This document shows, in pieces, positions 24,880 to 33,945 of a stretch of 45,233 nucleotides of DNA. The stretch is taken from the NCBI GenBank assembly GCA_021775255.1, contig JAJFIA010000016.1, positions 1-45,233 of the forward strand, in the 5' to 3' direction. The notes under the pieces are model-generated. The model saw nothing but the letters and a program-made list of their open reading frames with translations. It ran no database searches and was not told the origin of the DNA. Positions within the stretch are counted from its first letter, which is position 1; every line of letters starts with the position of its first letter. The translations under genes were made by a program, and so were the position numbers. This DNA comes from Roseovarius sp. GTDB lineage: Bacteria; Pseudomonadota; Alphaproteobacteria; Rhodobacterales; Rhodobacteraceae.

Positions 24880-26172
24880 TCATACCACAACATCCATTTC
24901 GTCCTGCGCACCAACGCCAAACACCCGTTTGTAGCGGGCAATCTCATCCGCAGGCCCCATGGCTTTGCGCGGATTGTCGGAAAGTTTGACGGTGGGGCGG
25001 CCTTCGGCGGAAACCGCCTTGCAGACCAGTGAAAACGGCGCCAGGCTATCGTTCGGGGTGAGGCCGCGAAAATCATTGGTAAGCAACGTACCCCAGCCAA
25101 ATGAAATGCGGGCGCGTCCGTGAAATTGGCTTTGCAGCTCAATTATCTTTTCCTCTACAAGCCCGTCAGAGAAAATTATCAGCTTCTGCGTCGGATCTTC
25201 GCCGTGCGATTTCCACCAATTTATCGCGCGCTCGGCCCCCATGGCGGGATCGCCGGAATCGATCCGCATCCCGGTCCAGCCTGCCAGCCAGTCGGGGGCG
25301 TTTTTGAGAAAACCTTCCGTGCCATAGGTATCGGGCAGGATGATGCGCAGATTGCCGGAATGTTCCTCTTGCCAATCAGATAGCACCTCATAGGGGGCGC
25401 GCGCCAGATCGGCATCATTATTGGTCAGGGCGGCATAGATCATCGGCAGCTCATGGGCATTGGTGCCAATCGCCTCAACATCGCGGTTCTTGGCGATAAG
25501 GCAGTTCGAGGTGCCGACAAATTTCTCGCCCAGCCCCTCGCCCATGGCCCGCACGCACCAATCCTGCCAGAGATAGGAATGCCGCCGACGGGTGCCGAAA
25601 TCAGCGATGCGAAGGCCGGGCACATCGCGCAGCCGCTCAACCTTTTGCCAAAGCTTGGTCATGGCGCGGGCATAGAGAATTTGCAGCTCGAACTTTTCCA
25701 TCCGGTTCAGCACCGCGCGCGAGCGCAGCTCCATCAGCACCGCAAGCGCGGGGATTTCCCAAAGCATGACCTCGGGCCATTTGCCTTCGAATGTCAGCTC
25801 ATACTGGCCATCGTGTTTTTCAAGGTGATAGGGCGGCAGCGAGAGATTTTCAAACCAGTCCATGAATTCGGGGGTGAACATCTGACGCTGGCCATAGAAT
25901 GTGTTGCCGCGCATCCAGGTGCTTTCGCCACGGGTAAGCGAGAGCGACCGGATATGATCCAACTGCTCGCGCAGCTCGCCCTCATCCACCAGATCCGCCA
26001 GCCGGATGGATGTTGTCCGGTTGATCAATGAAAACGTGACCTGCGTAACCGGATGGTTGCGCAAAATGGATTGGCACATCAACAGCTTGTAAAAATCCGT
26101 GTCAATCAGCGACCGCACGATCGGATCGATCTTCCATTTGTGGTTATAGACGCGGGTGGCGATATCGACCAT
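24880..26172 (-). CDS. pncB: Nicotinate phosphoribosyltransferase
   Basis: This is a 430-residue cytosolic enzyme that makes nicotinate mononucleotide from nicotinate and PRPP in the NAD salvage pathway. Typical blocks are SLIDTDFYKLLMCQSI near the N terminus, TFSLINRT, GTRRRHSYLWQ, GTSNCLIAKN, the GTNAHELPM segment with the phosphorylatable His, and RIDSGDP for PRPP binding. The start at 26172 (MVDIATR) matches family length; a longer in-frame reading to 26253 is unlikely. Confidence 0.94.
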   Translation of the reverse strand: MVDIATRVYNHKWKIDPIVRSLIDTDFYKLLMCQSILRNHPVTQVTFSLINRTTSIRLADLVDEGELREQLDHIRSLSLTRGESTWMRGNTFYGQRQMFTPEFMDWFENLSLPPYHLEKHDGQYELTFEGKWPEVMLWEIPALAVLMELRSRAVLNRMEKFELQILYARAMTKLWQKVERLRDVPGLRIADFGTRRRHSYLWQDWCVRAMGEGLGEKFVGTSNCLIAKNRDVEAIGTNAHELPMIYAALTNNDADLARAPYEVLSDWQEEHSGNLRIILPDTYGTEGFLKNAPDWLAGWTGMRIDSGDPAMGAERAINWWKSHGEDPTQKLIIFSDGLVEEKIIELQSQFHGRARISFGWGTLLTNDFRGLTPNDSLAPFSLVCKAVSAEGRPTVKLSDNPRKAMGPADEIARYKRVFGVGAQDEMDVVV

Positions 26173-26280
26173 GGGGCGGCTCCGGTATGGGGACAGCCCG
26201 GTTAAAGCAAAGGGGGGCCGGGGTGACAAGGGTGAGTTGATACCCCCTGCCACCGCCGACCAGGATGTGAAAATGCTTCT

Positions 26281-27675
26281 CTAGGTCTTGGGTTTGATAT
26301 TCTGATTAAACCTGAACCGGTTTTCAGGGTCGTATTTTGTCTTTATCTCAACCAGTCGCTGATAATTTTCCCCAAAGGTCGCCCGTGTCAGGGCATCATT
26401 GTCCTCGCCGTGGCCGGGAAAATTAAGATAAGCCCGGCCTTTTTGGCCAAATGGCTCCGCGCCACTCCAACCATCACGCGACCAGGCCATGTTGACCTCA
26501 TCTTCGCTTGCATCTTTCCAGACGCCATCAAGCGAATACATCCAACCCATTGATCTGTCGCCAAAGGCGGTTGCATCTGCAGCAACCTTCGCCGTGGCCC
26601 CACCGAAGTTCCAAAGGGATGATATTGAGTTATCAGAAGGCGCTGCCATGGCATTTTTCATCGCCATCTCAATCATTTCATCCGGTAAATCAGCCAAATA
26701 ACGTGCCTTCCAATAGCACCTGTAGTCACCCGCGGGCATTAATGTGTCAAATAGCTGCTGAACGTCGCAAAAATTCATCCGACCGGAAAAATCGACCACC
26801 ATATCCCCAAGGTCACTTAAGGGTTTAAGCAGGGCCTCACCTTCAGCCGCGTCTCCATTGTAAACGCAGGCCAATGTGTAAACCCGTTTACCCCAATATT
26901 CTTCTGGAAAATCCTCGCCCCCGGCGGTGGAAAATTCGCAAAGTGAGCTGACACGATCCCCGTGTTTGGCAAGAAATTCACGCCAGGCACGGATCGGGCC
27001 GGGGCCATCTTCCACCGCATAAATCGGAGCGGCAAACATCACCTCGGGACCGAAGGGATGCAGTGCAAACTCAAATTGCACCACCACGCCAAAATTTCCG
27101 CCCCCTCCTTTAAGTGCCCATAGCAGATCGGGATTTTCATTCGCGCTGGTATGCACGACATTGCCCTTTGCGGTAACCACATCGGCCGCAATCAGGTTAT
27201 CAATCGAAAGCCCATGCTGCGCACGCAACCAGCCAATGCCCCCCGAAAGCGTCAGGCCCGCCACACCTGTGTCCGAGATCAACCCACCCGGCGTGGCCAG
27301 ACCATGCGCCTGCGTGGCACCATCCACATCGCGCCACAAAGCGCCGCCTTGTACCTTGGCCACACGGGCTTTGGGATCCACCTCAACCCCGCGCATTTGG
27401 GTCAGGTCGATCATCACGCCGCCTTCACACACCGCATGGCCCGCCACATTATGGCCTCCGGCGCGGATGGCGATGGGCAAATTCTGACTGTGTGCCAGCT
27501 TGACAGCGGCAACCACATCACTTGTATCCCCGCATCGGATGATGATCGCAGGCTGCCGGTCTATCATCGCGTTCCAGACCGCCCGCGCCTCATCAAATCC
27601 GGTATCGCCCGGCGTGTAAGCCTCGCCGCAAAAGCCGCTGCTCATTTTGTTTAGTTCTGTTTTCAAATCGTTCAT
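26281..27675 (-). CDS. FAD-linked oxidase with berberine-bridge-like C terminus
   Basis: This is a 464-residue flavoprotein of the FAD_binding_4 family. The PP-loop region reads AIRAGGHNVAGHAVCEGGVMIDL, whose His normally carries the covalent FAD. The second loop (TGVAGLTLSGGIGWLRAQHG, then LSIDNL) has no Cys, so a single covalent link is likely. The C terminus, RLVEIKTKYDPENRFRFNQNI, is the BBE-domain signature. Substrate is unknown; relatives oxidise sugars, alcohols or aromatic compounds. The start at 27675 has AGGAG upstream. It is divergent from the GlxA-type regulator at 27821, which may control it. Confidence 0.88.
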   Translation of the reverse strand: MNDLKTELNKMSSGFCGEAYTPGDTGFDEARAVWNAMIDRQPAIIIRCGDTSDVVAAVKLAHSQNLPIAIRAGGHNVAGHAVCEGGVMIDLTQMRGVEVDPKARVAKVQGGALWRDVDGATQAHGLATPGGLISDTGVAGLTLSGGIGWLRAQHGLSIDNLIAADVVTAKGNVVHTSANENPDLLWALKGGGGNFGVVVQFEFALHPFGPEVMFAAPIYAVEDGPGPIRAWREFLAKHGDRVSSLCEFSTAGGEDFPEEYWGKRVYTLACVYNGDAAEGEALLKPLSDLGDMVVDFSGRMNFCDVQQLFDTLMPAGDYRCYWKARYLADLPDEMIEMAMKNAMAAPSDNSISSLWNFGGATAKVAADATAFGDRSMGWMYSLDGVWKDASEDEVNMAWSRDGWSGAEPFGQKGRAYLNFPGHGEDNDALTRATFGENYQRLVEIKTKYDPENRFRFNQNIKPKT

Positions 27676-27820
27676 TTTGCCACTCCTAATTCTGTGCTGA
27701 GCAGGCACTAAGGTAAAAGCAAAAATCATAAGAGTGGCAATCGCGCCGGTCTCAGGGCATAATGGACAAATGACTACGGCAAATCTGACATAAACGTGCT
27801 GAAATGGACATCTTAAAACC

Positions 27821-28876
27821 ATGACCAAACAAAACAAGCCCCTGATCACCCTCTTGGCCGCCCCGGAGACATCTGCATCTGTGCTATACGGACTCTATGA
27901 TGTGTTGCTGTCCACAGGGGCCGTTTTTAACGATATGATATCCGGCAAACCGGGAAATGAGCTGTTGGATGTGCGCATCATTTCTGCGGACGGGAAGCCA
28001 TTCCATTGCATCGGGAACATCCCGGTTGAGCCGCATATGGGCCTGGGTGCAAATGAGGTGCCCGACGCGGTAGTTGTTTGCGATATGTACACGTCGATTT
28101 ATGATGTCCCGAAAGGCCGCTACCCGCGCGAGGTGGGCTGGTTGCAACATGTGCACAACCAGGGCGCGCTTGTAACGTCAGTTTGCTCTGGATCGCTTTT
28201 GTTGGCAGAAGTCGGGTTGTTGAATGGCCGTCAGGCGACGGCACATTGGGCTTACCGAGATATGTTTCAAAGGCATTATCCCAAGATTGAGTTTCGCAAT
28301 GAATCTATTCTGTGCCTGACCGAGGAAAGCAAACGGGTCGTAACCGCTGGCGGCGTAAGCGCCTGGCATGACCTGGCGATTTATCTGATCGCGCATTTTT
28401 GCGGGTACCAGCATGCGATTGAAACGGCCAAGGTTTTCCTGATCAGCGGGCATTCCGAAGGGCAATCGCCCTATTCGGTGATGACGCGCCCGATGGAATC
28501 AAACGATGGCCCGATCTCGGATTGTCAGGTCTGGATTGCTGATAACTATCCGGCGTCCAATCCGGTTGAGAAAATGGTTGCACGTTCGGGGCTTAACCCG
28601 CGTACTTTCTCGCGCCGGTTCAGGGCGGCAACGGGATATGCACCTATTGAGTATGTCCAGGCATTGAGGGTTGAGGAGGCCAAGCAGATTTTGGAAACCG
28701 ACAAAAGCTCAATCGACGAGGTGAGCGAGGCCGTGGGCTATGACGATCCCGCGTCCTTCCGGCGGCTTTTTAACCGCAATGTCGGGATATCCCCTGCGGC
28801 TTACCGCAAAAAATTCCAGCGAATTTCGCAAATTGCCCGTGCTGAAGGGCCTTCAACTGTTAAAATCAAGGCATAG
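27821..28876 (+). CDS. GlxA-type transcriptional regulator (DJ-1/PfpI-like plus AraC HTH)
   Basis: This is a 351-residue protein. Residues about 8-190 form a DJ-1/PfpI-like domain with a cysteine at the nucleophile-elbow position (VTSVCSGSLLLAEVGLL). Residues about 225-335 form two AraC-type helix-turn-helix motifs (SGLNPRTFSRRFRAATGYAP and EVSEAVGYDDPASFRRLF...). The family includes regulators of quaternary-amine catabolism, but this one's ligand is unknown. It is divergent from the FAD-oxidase gene, with 145 bases between the starts; regulation of that gene is inferred. Confidence 0.88.
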   Translation: MTKQNKPLITLLAAPETSASVLYGLYDVLLSTGAVFNDMISGKPGNELLDVRIISADGKPFHCIGNIPVEPHMGLGANEVPDAVVVCDMYTSIYDVPKGRYPREVGWLQHVHNQGALVTSVCSGSLLLAEVGLLNGRQATAHWAYRDMFQRHYPKIEFRNESILCLTEESKRVVTAGGVSAWHDLAIYLIAHFCGYQHAIETAKVFLISGHSEGQSPYSVMTRPMESNDGPISDCQVWIADNYPASNPVEKMVARSGLNPRTFSRRFRAATGYAPIEYVQALRVEEAKQILETDKSSIDEVSEAVGYDDPASFRRLFNRNVGISPAAYRKKFQRISQIARAEGPSTVKIKA

Positions 28877-28879
28877 GGC

Positions 28880-28914
28880 GTTTCCAGCCCAGATTTGGAA
28901 CCTGAGCTGGAAAC
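28880..28914. terminator. Bidirectional terminator hairpin
   Basis: A perfect 9-bp stem, GTTTCCAGC (28880-28888) and GCTGGAAAC (28906-28914), lies in the 45-base gap between the convergent regulator and small heat-shock genes. There is no clear T-run; the call rests on placement. Confidence 0.5.
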
Positions 28915-28921
28915 CGGTGCT

Positions 28922-29392
28922 TTAGTTTACCGCTTTGGCGTCAACCACGTCTTTTTCAACCGTGTCGCGGCTGGCGATTTCGATCTGGCGGGGTTTGAGT
29001 GCTTCGGGCACTTCGCGCACCAGATCAATATGCAGCATGCCGTCGGCATGAGCCGCCCCCATGACACGCACATGATCGGCAAGCTGGAATTTGCGTTCAA
29101 ACGCGCGGGTGGCGATGCCGCGATGCAGATAGATCTTATCGTTGCCTTCGTCTTCGGCTTTGCGGGCCGAGACAATAAGCGCGCCTTCCTTCACCTCAAC
29201 CGAAAGATCGGCATCAGAAAAGCCCGCAACGGCGATCGAGATGCGATAGGCATCATCGGCGGTTTTTTCAATGTTATAGGGCGGGTATGTGGGCTGGCTG
29301 ATATCACTCGACAGAACACGGTCCATCATGTCTGCGATTTGGTCGAAACCAACGGTGGCCCGGTAAAGCGGAGCCATGTCAAAATTGCGCAT
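28922..29392 (-). CDS. Small heat-shock protein (Hsp20/IbpA family)
   Basis: This is a 156-residue alpha-crystallin-type holdase that prevents aggregation of unfolded proteins. The N terminus (APLYRATVGFDQIADMMDRVL) is of the IbpA class. The crystallin domain (about 38-130) has PPYNIEKTADDAYRISIAV and GIATRAFERKFQLAD, and ends before an I-E-I-like motif (RQIEIAS). Upstream lies a ROSE-like structured leader with AGGAGG 8 bases before the ATG, so heat induction at translation is expected. Confidence 0.93.
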   Translation of the reverse strand: MRNFDMAPLYRATVGFDQIADMMDRVLSSDISQPTYPPYNIEKTADDAYRISIAVAGFSDADLSVEVKEGALIVSARKAEDEGNDKIYLHRGIATRAFERKFQLADHVRVMGAAHADGMLHIDLVREVPEALKPRQIEIASRDTVEKDVVDAKAVN

Positions 29393-29480
29393 TGGGTTAT
29401 CCTCCTATTTGAGCAACAACATTTGTGTGCCTTCCCGAATGGGACAGGCGTGAGCCATCCGGCCCGAATTCACGGCACCG
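29393..29480 (-). promoter_or_regulatory. ROSE-like RNA thermometer in the hsp20 leader
   Basis: The leader, read 5' to 3' on the minus strand, can form a series of stems. One is a hairpin GCCU-G-UCCC-AUUC-GGGA-AGGC. The last is GUUGUUGCU-CAAAU-AGGAGGAUAAC, in which the conserved UUGCU lies opposite the AGGAG ribosome-binding site. This is the diagnostic arrangement of ROSE thermometers, which occur upstream of small heat-shock genes in Alphaproteobacteria. Folding was done by eye. Confidence 0.65.
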
Positions 29481-29525
29481 GATACGGCTAATTTGGGCAT
29501 GTTAAATCGGTTTTCAAGGGGTTTT

Positions 29526-30344
29526 TCAGGGTTTGGCGAATTTTGCACCCGAGGCATTGCCGCCCTCGCCAACCTTGACGCGGCGTATTTCGCCGGGCTG
29601 TGAGGCGACTTTGGGCATAGCGCGCAGATCGCGTTTCAGGCGCGCCACCAGCGCGGGCAATTCCATGCCATAAGCCCGATGGGTTTTGCTGCCCATGTTG
29701 CCGCCGCTGATCAGCGATAATATCCGCGCGCGACCGGCCTCGCGCACGAAAACCGGCGCGCCGGAAGAGCCAAATGTGATATTGCAATCAAACGCCATCA
29801 GCGATTGCCCCCGCCAGAGCACGCCGCAATCACGCTGCCACGAAAGCGCATCATTACGCCCGCGCCCATAGGATACAACCGACACCCGTTGCCCCTTATC
29901 CGCGCCGGAATGCAGCGCAAACGGGCTGGCAACGGCGCTGGGGATGGGGGTTTCAAGTTGTAGCAAAGCCGCATCATAACGCACGGTATCAGAGCTGAAT
30001 GGCAGGTTTGGGTCATATTGCGGGTGGATGGCAAAGTGGGCAATGGCCCGTTCGGCAATCGCCTTGCCATCGCGCAGCCCGGCGCGAAAACTCAGATCCG
30101 CAGCAGGGGCGGGGGTTTTGTCCCGGCCATAAACGCAATGCGCCGCCGTCAGCACCAGATCAGGCGCGATCAGGGCACCGGTGCAATACCCGCCCTGGCC
30201 GATCTCAACCCGGCCCACGGCCTCCCATCCGAACAGATCATCACGATTGGTCAGGCGGATCAGGCCGCTGCCCTCGGCAAATACCGGGCCTGCAAGGATC
30301 AGCGACAGGAATGCAGCGGTGAAATGGCTCCGGATGCGCATCAC
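29526..30344 (-). CDS. Trypsin-like serine protease, second of a tandem pair
   Basis: This is a 272-residue exported S1-family protease. A signal peptide (1 to about 23, ending VFA|E) precedes the catalytic domain. The triad is visible as H69 (LTAAHC), D124 (RYDAALLQL) and S194 (FGSSGAPVF). The serine motif is GSSGAP rather than the classic GDSGGP. Cysteines C54/C70 and C173/C187 fit the usual disulfides. The C terminus ends SGAKFAKP, almost identical to the end of the upstream paralogue. It overlaps that gene by 4 bases and is coupled to it. It acts in the periplasm or outside; export by the T2SS is only a suggestion. Confidence 0.88.
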   Translation of the reverse strand: MMRIRSHFTAAFLSLILAGPVFAEGSGLIRLTNRDDLFGWEAVGRVEIGQGGYCTGALIAPDLVLTAAHCVYGRDKTPAPAADLSFRAGLRDGKAIAERAIAHFAIHPQYDPNLPFSSDTVRYDAALLQLETPIPSAVASPFALHSGADKGQRVSVVSYGRGRNDALSWQRDCGVLWRGQSLMAFDCNITFGSSGAPVFVREAGRARILSLISGGNMGSKTHRAYGMELPALVARLKRDLRAMPKVASQPGEIRRVKVGEGGNASGAKFAKP

Positions 30345-31147
30345 GGTTTGGCGAATTTTGCCCCAATGTCACGGCGCAAACCTGATGAGAATATCTCAGG
30401 CGCGGGATCCTGATAGGCACCAGCCCCCGAGGCAAGCGCCTGTTTCAACGTCTCAAGCGGCTCTTCCAGCCGGGTGCCCAGGGATACCTTGCGCCCGTCC
30501 ACTTCGGCCATGGCAGATACCACCGAAACGATCCGTGGCTCATCCTCTTCAAAGCTGAATACCGGCGCACCGGAGGCCCCGAAATCAACATCACATGACA
30601 TCACCAGAACCCCATGTTGCCTTGCAATGACATCACAGTCTTTCTGCAATGATGGCGCATCATTGCGGCCCCGCGCATAGCTGACAACGCCGATATGCTG
30701 GCCTTTGAGCGGGCTGCGATCAATTTTGAACGGGGTTACCCCGGTTTTGAGGATCGGCTGATCAAGCTCAAGCAGTGCCAGATCATTGCGCACCCGCTCG
30801 GCCGCTGTATCGGCCTCATAGACATATTCAGGATGCACCACCGCGCGCCTCACCCAGCGATAAGCCGAGGCCCGGCCATTGCGCCAGCCCGCCAGAAATT
30901 CAATCTTTCTGTGGTCAATTCGGGTTTTCGTGGCCTGATCAAACAGGCAATGCGCCGCTGTCAGCACCAGTTTGGGCGCGATCAAAGTACCGGTGCATGA
31001 TCCACGCCCGCCAATATCAAGCCTGCCCACCGCCTCCCAGCCGTGGCCATCGTCAAACGTATCAAGCCGCCGCAGATTTCGATCGGTATCCTGTGCCGAT
31101 AAAGCCGTGGCAATAACGAAGGGAATCACAAGGAAGATTATGCGCAA
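30341..31147 (-). CDS. Trypsin-like serine protease, first of a tandem pair
   Basis: This is a 268-residue exported S1-family protease and paralogue of the next gene. A signal peptide (1 to about 18, ending ALSA|Q) is followed by the triad H66 (LTAAHC), D122 (NDLALLEL) and S192 (FGASGAPVF). Shared blocks with its paralogue include GWEAVGR, VVSYARGRNDA (VVSYGRGRNDA) and the C-terminal IGAKFAKP. Substrate specificity cannot be inferred. It is likely co-transcribed with its partner and lies downstream of glcF on the same strand. Confidence 0.88.
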   Translation of the reverse strand: MRIIFLVIPFVIATALSAQDTDRNLRRLDTFDDGHGWEAVGRLDIGGRGSCTGTLIAPKLVLTAAHCLFDQATKTRIDHRKIEFLAGWRNGRASAYRWVRRAVVHPEYVYEADTAAERVRNDLALLELDQPILKTGVTPFKIDRSPLKGQHIGVVSYARGRNDAPSLQKDCDVIARQHGVLVMSCDVDFGASGAPVFSFEEDEPRIVSVVSAMAEVDGRKVSLGTRLEEPLETLKQALASGAGAYQDPAPEIFSSGLRRDIGAKFAKP

Positions 31148-31193
31148 GGGGATATCTCCGGTGACATTTGATCCGCTGCAAACTGGCGTTAAA

Positions 31194-32504
31194 TTACGGC
31201 GAAAGTAAGGCGGTTAAGGCCTGCGGAACTGCCCGTGGCGCGGGGCCGCCCGTTGCCCAATCCAGAAGCTCAACCGTATGGACCATGGGGATATCCGTGC
31301 CCTGCCCGATCTGCATCATGCAGCCGATATTGCCTGCGGCGATAATATCGGGGGATTTCGCCTCCAATGTCATGATTTTGCGTGATTTCAACTGTTCCGA
31401 GATTTCCGGCTGCATCAGGTTATAGGTGCCCGCCGAGCCACAGCACAGATGGCTGTCGGCGGGCTCCACCACCGTGAACCCCGCTTTTTTAAGCAAATCC
31501 TTGGGATATGTCTTGATCTGCTGCCCATGTTGCAGGGAGCACGCCGCATGATAGGCAATCGTCAGGCCCTTATCGGCCCCCTGCGGCATATCAAGCTGCA
31601 TCAGAAGTTCGGATATATCCATCGTCAGATCCGAGATTTGCGCAGCATCATCGGCCTCGGGGCTATCGCGGAACATGTGGCCGTAATCCTTGACGGTGGT
31701 GCCACAGCCCGAGGTGTTGATCACGATGGCATCCAGGCCCCCACCGTTGATCTCATCCATCCAGGCATGGATATTGCGGGCGGCAAAGCCGTGGCTTTCA
31801 TGCAGTTTGCCCATGTGATGCGTCAGCGCGCCACAGCACCCCGCACCCCTAGCCACCACCACCTCGCACCCCAGACGGGTAAGCAGGCGGATGGTGGCAT
31901 CGTTGATATCGGTATTCAGCGCCTTTTGCGCGCAGCCGGTCATCAGGGCCACCCGTTTGATGCGTTTGCCTTTCGCCGGGAAAACCTGCGGCTCATCATT
32001 GCGGCTAACCGGCGGCACCTGTTTCGGGGCCATTTTCAGCATCGCCCGCAGGCGCGGATCAGGCAACAGCCTGGCAAAGGGCCGGGCCATCTTGGCGCCC
32101 AGCAATGCCAGCCGGAAGCGCCCCGGATAGGGCAGGATTTTCGCCAGTATCCAGCGCAAGGCGCGATCTGTGAAAGGCCGCTTGTAAGTGTCTTCGATAT
32201 AGGCGCGGGCATGATCAATCAGATGCATGTAATGCACGCCCGAAGGGCAGGTCGTCATGCAGGCAAGGCACGACAGGCACCTGTCAATATGTTTGACGGT
32301 TCTGGCATCGGGCACACGGTCATTTTCCAGCATGTCCTTGATCAGGTATATCCGCCCTCTTGGGCTGTCCAATTCATCACCCAGCACCTGATAGGTGGGG
32401 CAGGTTGCGGTGCAAAAACCGCAATGCACACAGGCGCGCAATATCTCATTCGAGCGCGCAATGCCGGGGTTTTTCAACTGCTCAGCGGTGAATTCGGTTT
32501 TCAT
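31194..32504 (-). CDS. glcF: Glycolate oxidase iron-sulfur subunit GlcF
   Basis: This is a 436-residue Fe-S subunit of membrane-associated glycolate dehydrogenase. Two 4Fe-4S sites are visible (CVHCGFCTATCP and CLSCLACMTTCP). Two CCG-type domains follow, with motifs GAGCCGALTHHMG, HAACSLQHGQQ and HLCCGSAGTYNL. It carries electrons from the GlcD/GlcE flavin subunits to the quinone pool. It overlaps glcE by 4 bases and ends the operon before the protease pair. Confidence 0.94.
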   Translation of the reverse strand: MKTEFTAEQLKNPGIARSNEILRACVHCGFCTATCPTYQVLGDELDSPRGRIYLIKDMLENDRVPDARTVKHIDRCLSCLACMTTCPSGVHYMHLIDHARAYIEDTYKRPFTDRALRWILAKILPYPGRFRLALLGAKMARPFARLLPDPRLRAMLKMAPKQVPPVSRNDEPQVFPAKGKRIKRVALMTGCAQKALNTDINDATIRLLTRLGCEVVVARGAGCCGALTHHMGKLHESHGFAARNIHAWMDEINGGGLDAIVINTSGCGTTVKDYGHMFRDSPEADDAAQISDLTMDISELLMQLDMPQGADKGLTIAYHAACSLQHGQQIKTYPKDLLKKAGFTVVEPADSHLCCGSAGTYNLMQPEISEQLKSRKIMTLEAKSPDIIAAGNIGCMMQIGQGTDIPMVHTVELLDWATGGPAPRAVPQALTALLSP

Positions 32505-33649
32505 GCGGCAGGCTCCATCAGGCCCGGATTAAGGATCTGGCGCGGGTCAAACTGTTGCCTCAGCCCGGCATGGAGCATGGCAATCGCCGGGCTCAGACGC
32601 GGGAAAGCCCCGTTTGACGCCTCCCCCCGGATCAGGGTGGCGTGGCCCGCATTACCCGCCATCGCGCGGGTTATATCGCCCGCAGAGAGGGGTGAATTTT
32701 CCGAGGATAACACCCAGATCAGCCCGCCCCCCCAATCATACAAAGCCTCAGTGCCCGGTAGCCCGGCCATGATCCCCGGCGCATCACCGGGCTTGACTGA
32801 CAGTCGCCAGACATCCCCCACCCGGCCATGAAACGGGGCAACATCGCGCACCCATTGCCAGCCGGCGGTGGTTTTAACCGGGTCGGTTTCAACGGTGAAA
32901 TCGCCAAAGCCGGCCAGCAGTTTCTGCAACTGCCCGGCGCGGTATGCCACAGAATCCTCAAACCCTTCTATGCGGATCATGGTGACAGGATCGCCATCCA
33001 GACCCTTTTGCACATGCGCCGCCCCCGTGACCTCATAGGGCGATGACAGGGCCATGCTTAGGGCCTCGATCGCGCGCATATCCTCAAGCCCTTCCAGCAG
33101 CAAAACACCCGTCGCTCGGGATTTGGGCAAGACCTTGAGCGAGACCTCCGTCAACACCCCCAAGGTGCCAAAACTGCCCGCCATCAGCTTGACCAGATCA
33201 TAGCCGGTGACGTTTTTCATCACCCGGCCGCCGTTCTTTATCGCCCGGCCCATGCCATCGACAAACCGCACGCCAAGCAGGTGATCCCGCGCAGCACCCA
33301 CCTGTATCCGGCGCGGGCCGGATATATTGGCGGCAATCACCCCGCCAATGGTCGGCGTGCCGGATGAACCCAAAAGCCCGCGATGATCCATCGGCTCAAA
33401 CGCAAGCCGCTGCCCTTCGGCGTCAAGCGCTGTTTCAATCTCGGCCAAAGGCGTGCCCGCACCCGCCACCATGGTCAGGGCACCCGGCTCGTAAAGCGAG
33501 ATACCACTCAGGCCCGAGGTGCTTAATCTCGTGCCATTCACCGGCCTGCCAAAGGGCCGTGTACCACCGCCCTGAATGCGCAGCGGGGCCTCGGCATCCG
33601 CGATGATCCCAGCTAACTCGGACTCGCTCTTTGGTATAAAGGCTCTCAC
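32501..33649 (-). CDS. glcE: Glycolate oxidase FAD-binding subunit GlcE
   Basis: This is a 382-residue FAD-binding subunit. Family blocks are PLRIQGGGTRPFGRPV, SLYEPGALTMVAGAGTPLAEIE, GTPTIGGVIAANISGPRRIQ and MKNVTGYDLVKLMAGSFGT. It works with GlcD and GlcF to oxidise glycolate to glyoxylate. It overlaps the 99-residue ORF upstream and glcF downstream by 4 bases each. Confidence 0.93.
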   Translation of the reverse strand: MRAFIPKSESELAGIIADAEAPLRIQGGGTRPFGRPVNGTRLSTSGLSGISLYEPGALTMVAGAGTPLAEIETALDAEGQRLAFEPMDHRGLLGSSGTPTIGGVIAANISGPRRIQVGAARDHLLGVRFVDGMGRAIKNGGRVMKNVTGYDLVKLMAGSFGTLGVLTEVSLKVLPKSRATGVLLLEGLEDMRAIEALSMALSSPYEVTGAAHVQKGLDGDPVTMIRIEGFEDSVAYRAGQLQKLLAGFGDFTVETDPVKTTAGWQWVRDVAPFHGRVGDVWRLSVKPGDAPGIMAGLPGTEALYDWGGGLIWVLSSENSPLSAGDITRAMAGNAGHATLIRGEASNGAFPRLSPAIAMLHAGLRQQFDPRQILNPGLMEPAA

Positions 33650-33945
33650 AAGTATTGTTTCCCGAGTTTATAGCAGAGTTGATCCATCTCACGTATTAAC
33701 TCGTGAATAGTTCTCCCATCCATCGTATCTGGTATCAGGCCCAAAAATTGATCTCCATTTGCGAGCTCAAAATCTGTAATCGCATCCTTCAAACCATATG
33801 ATAAAGTCCCAGCGTTTATACAGAGTTGTTCAATAACCTCTACATCAGCAATTCTTTGACGTTCAAAATGTTTGAAAATTGTAAAGCCGATAACGCCAAT
33901 AATAATCAGGGCAATTAAATTGAAGCTTCGTTTTGATTTCATCAA
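33646..33945 (-). CDS. Small single-pass membrane protein inserted in the glc operon
   Basis: This is a 99-residue protein of unknown function. Residues 8 to about 26 (FNLIALIIIGVIGFTIF) form a transmembrane anchor. The rest is a soluble domain with two cysteines (IEQLCINAGTL and MDQLCYKLGKQ). It overlaps glcD and glcE by 4 bases on each side, so translation is coupled and the gene is probably real. Its base composition is clearly more AT-rich than the flanking glc genes, suggesting later arrival. glcD and glcE are normally adjacent. It may anchor or modulate the complex (inference), or be a passenger. Confidence 0.7.
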   Translation of the reverse strand: MMKSKRSFNLIALIIIGVIGFTIFKHFERQRIADVEVIEQLCINAGTLSYGLKDAITDFELANGDQFLGLIPDTMDGRTIHELIREMDQLCYKLGKQYL

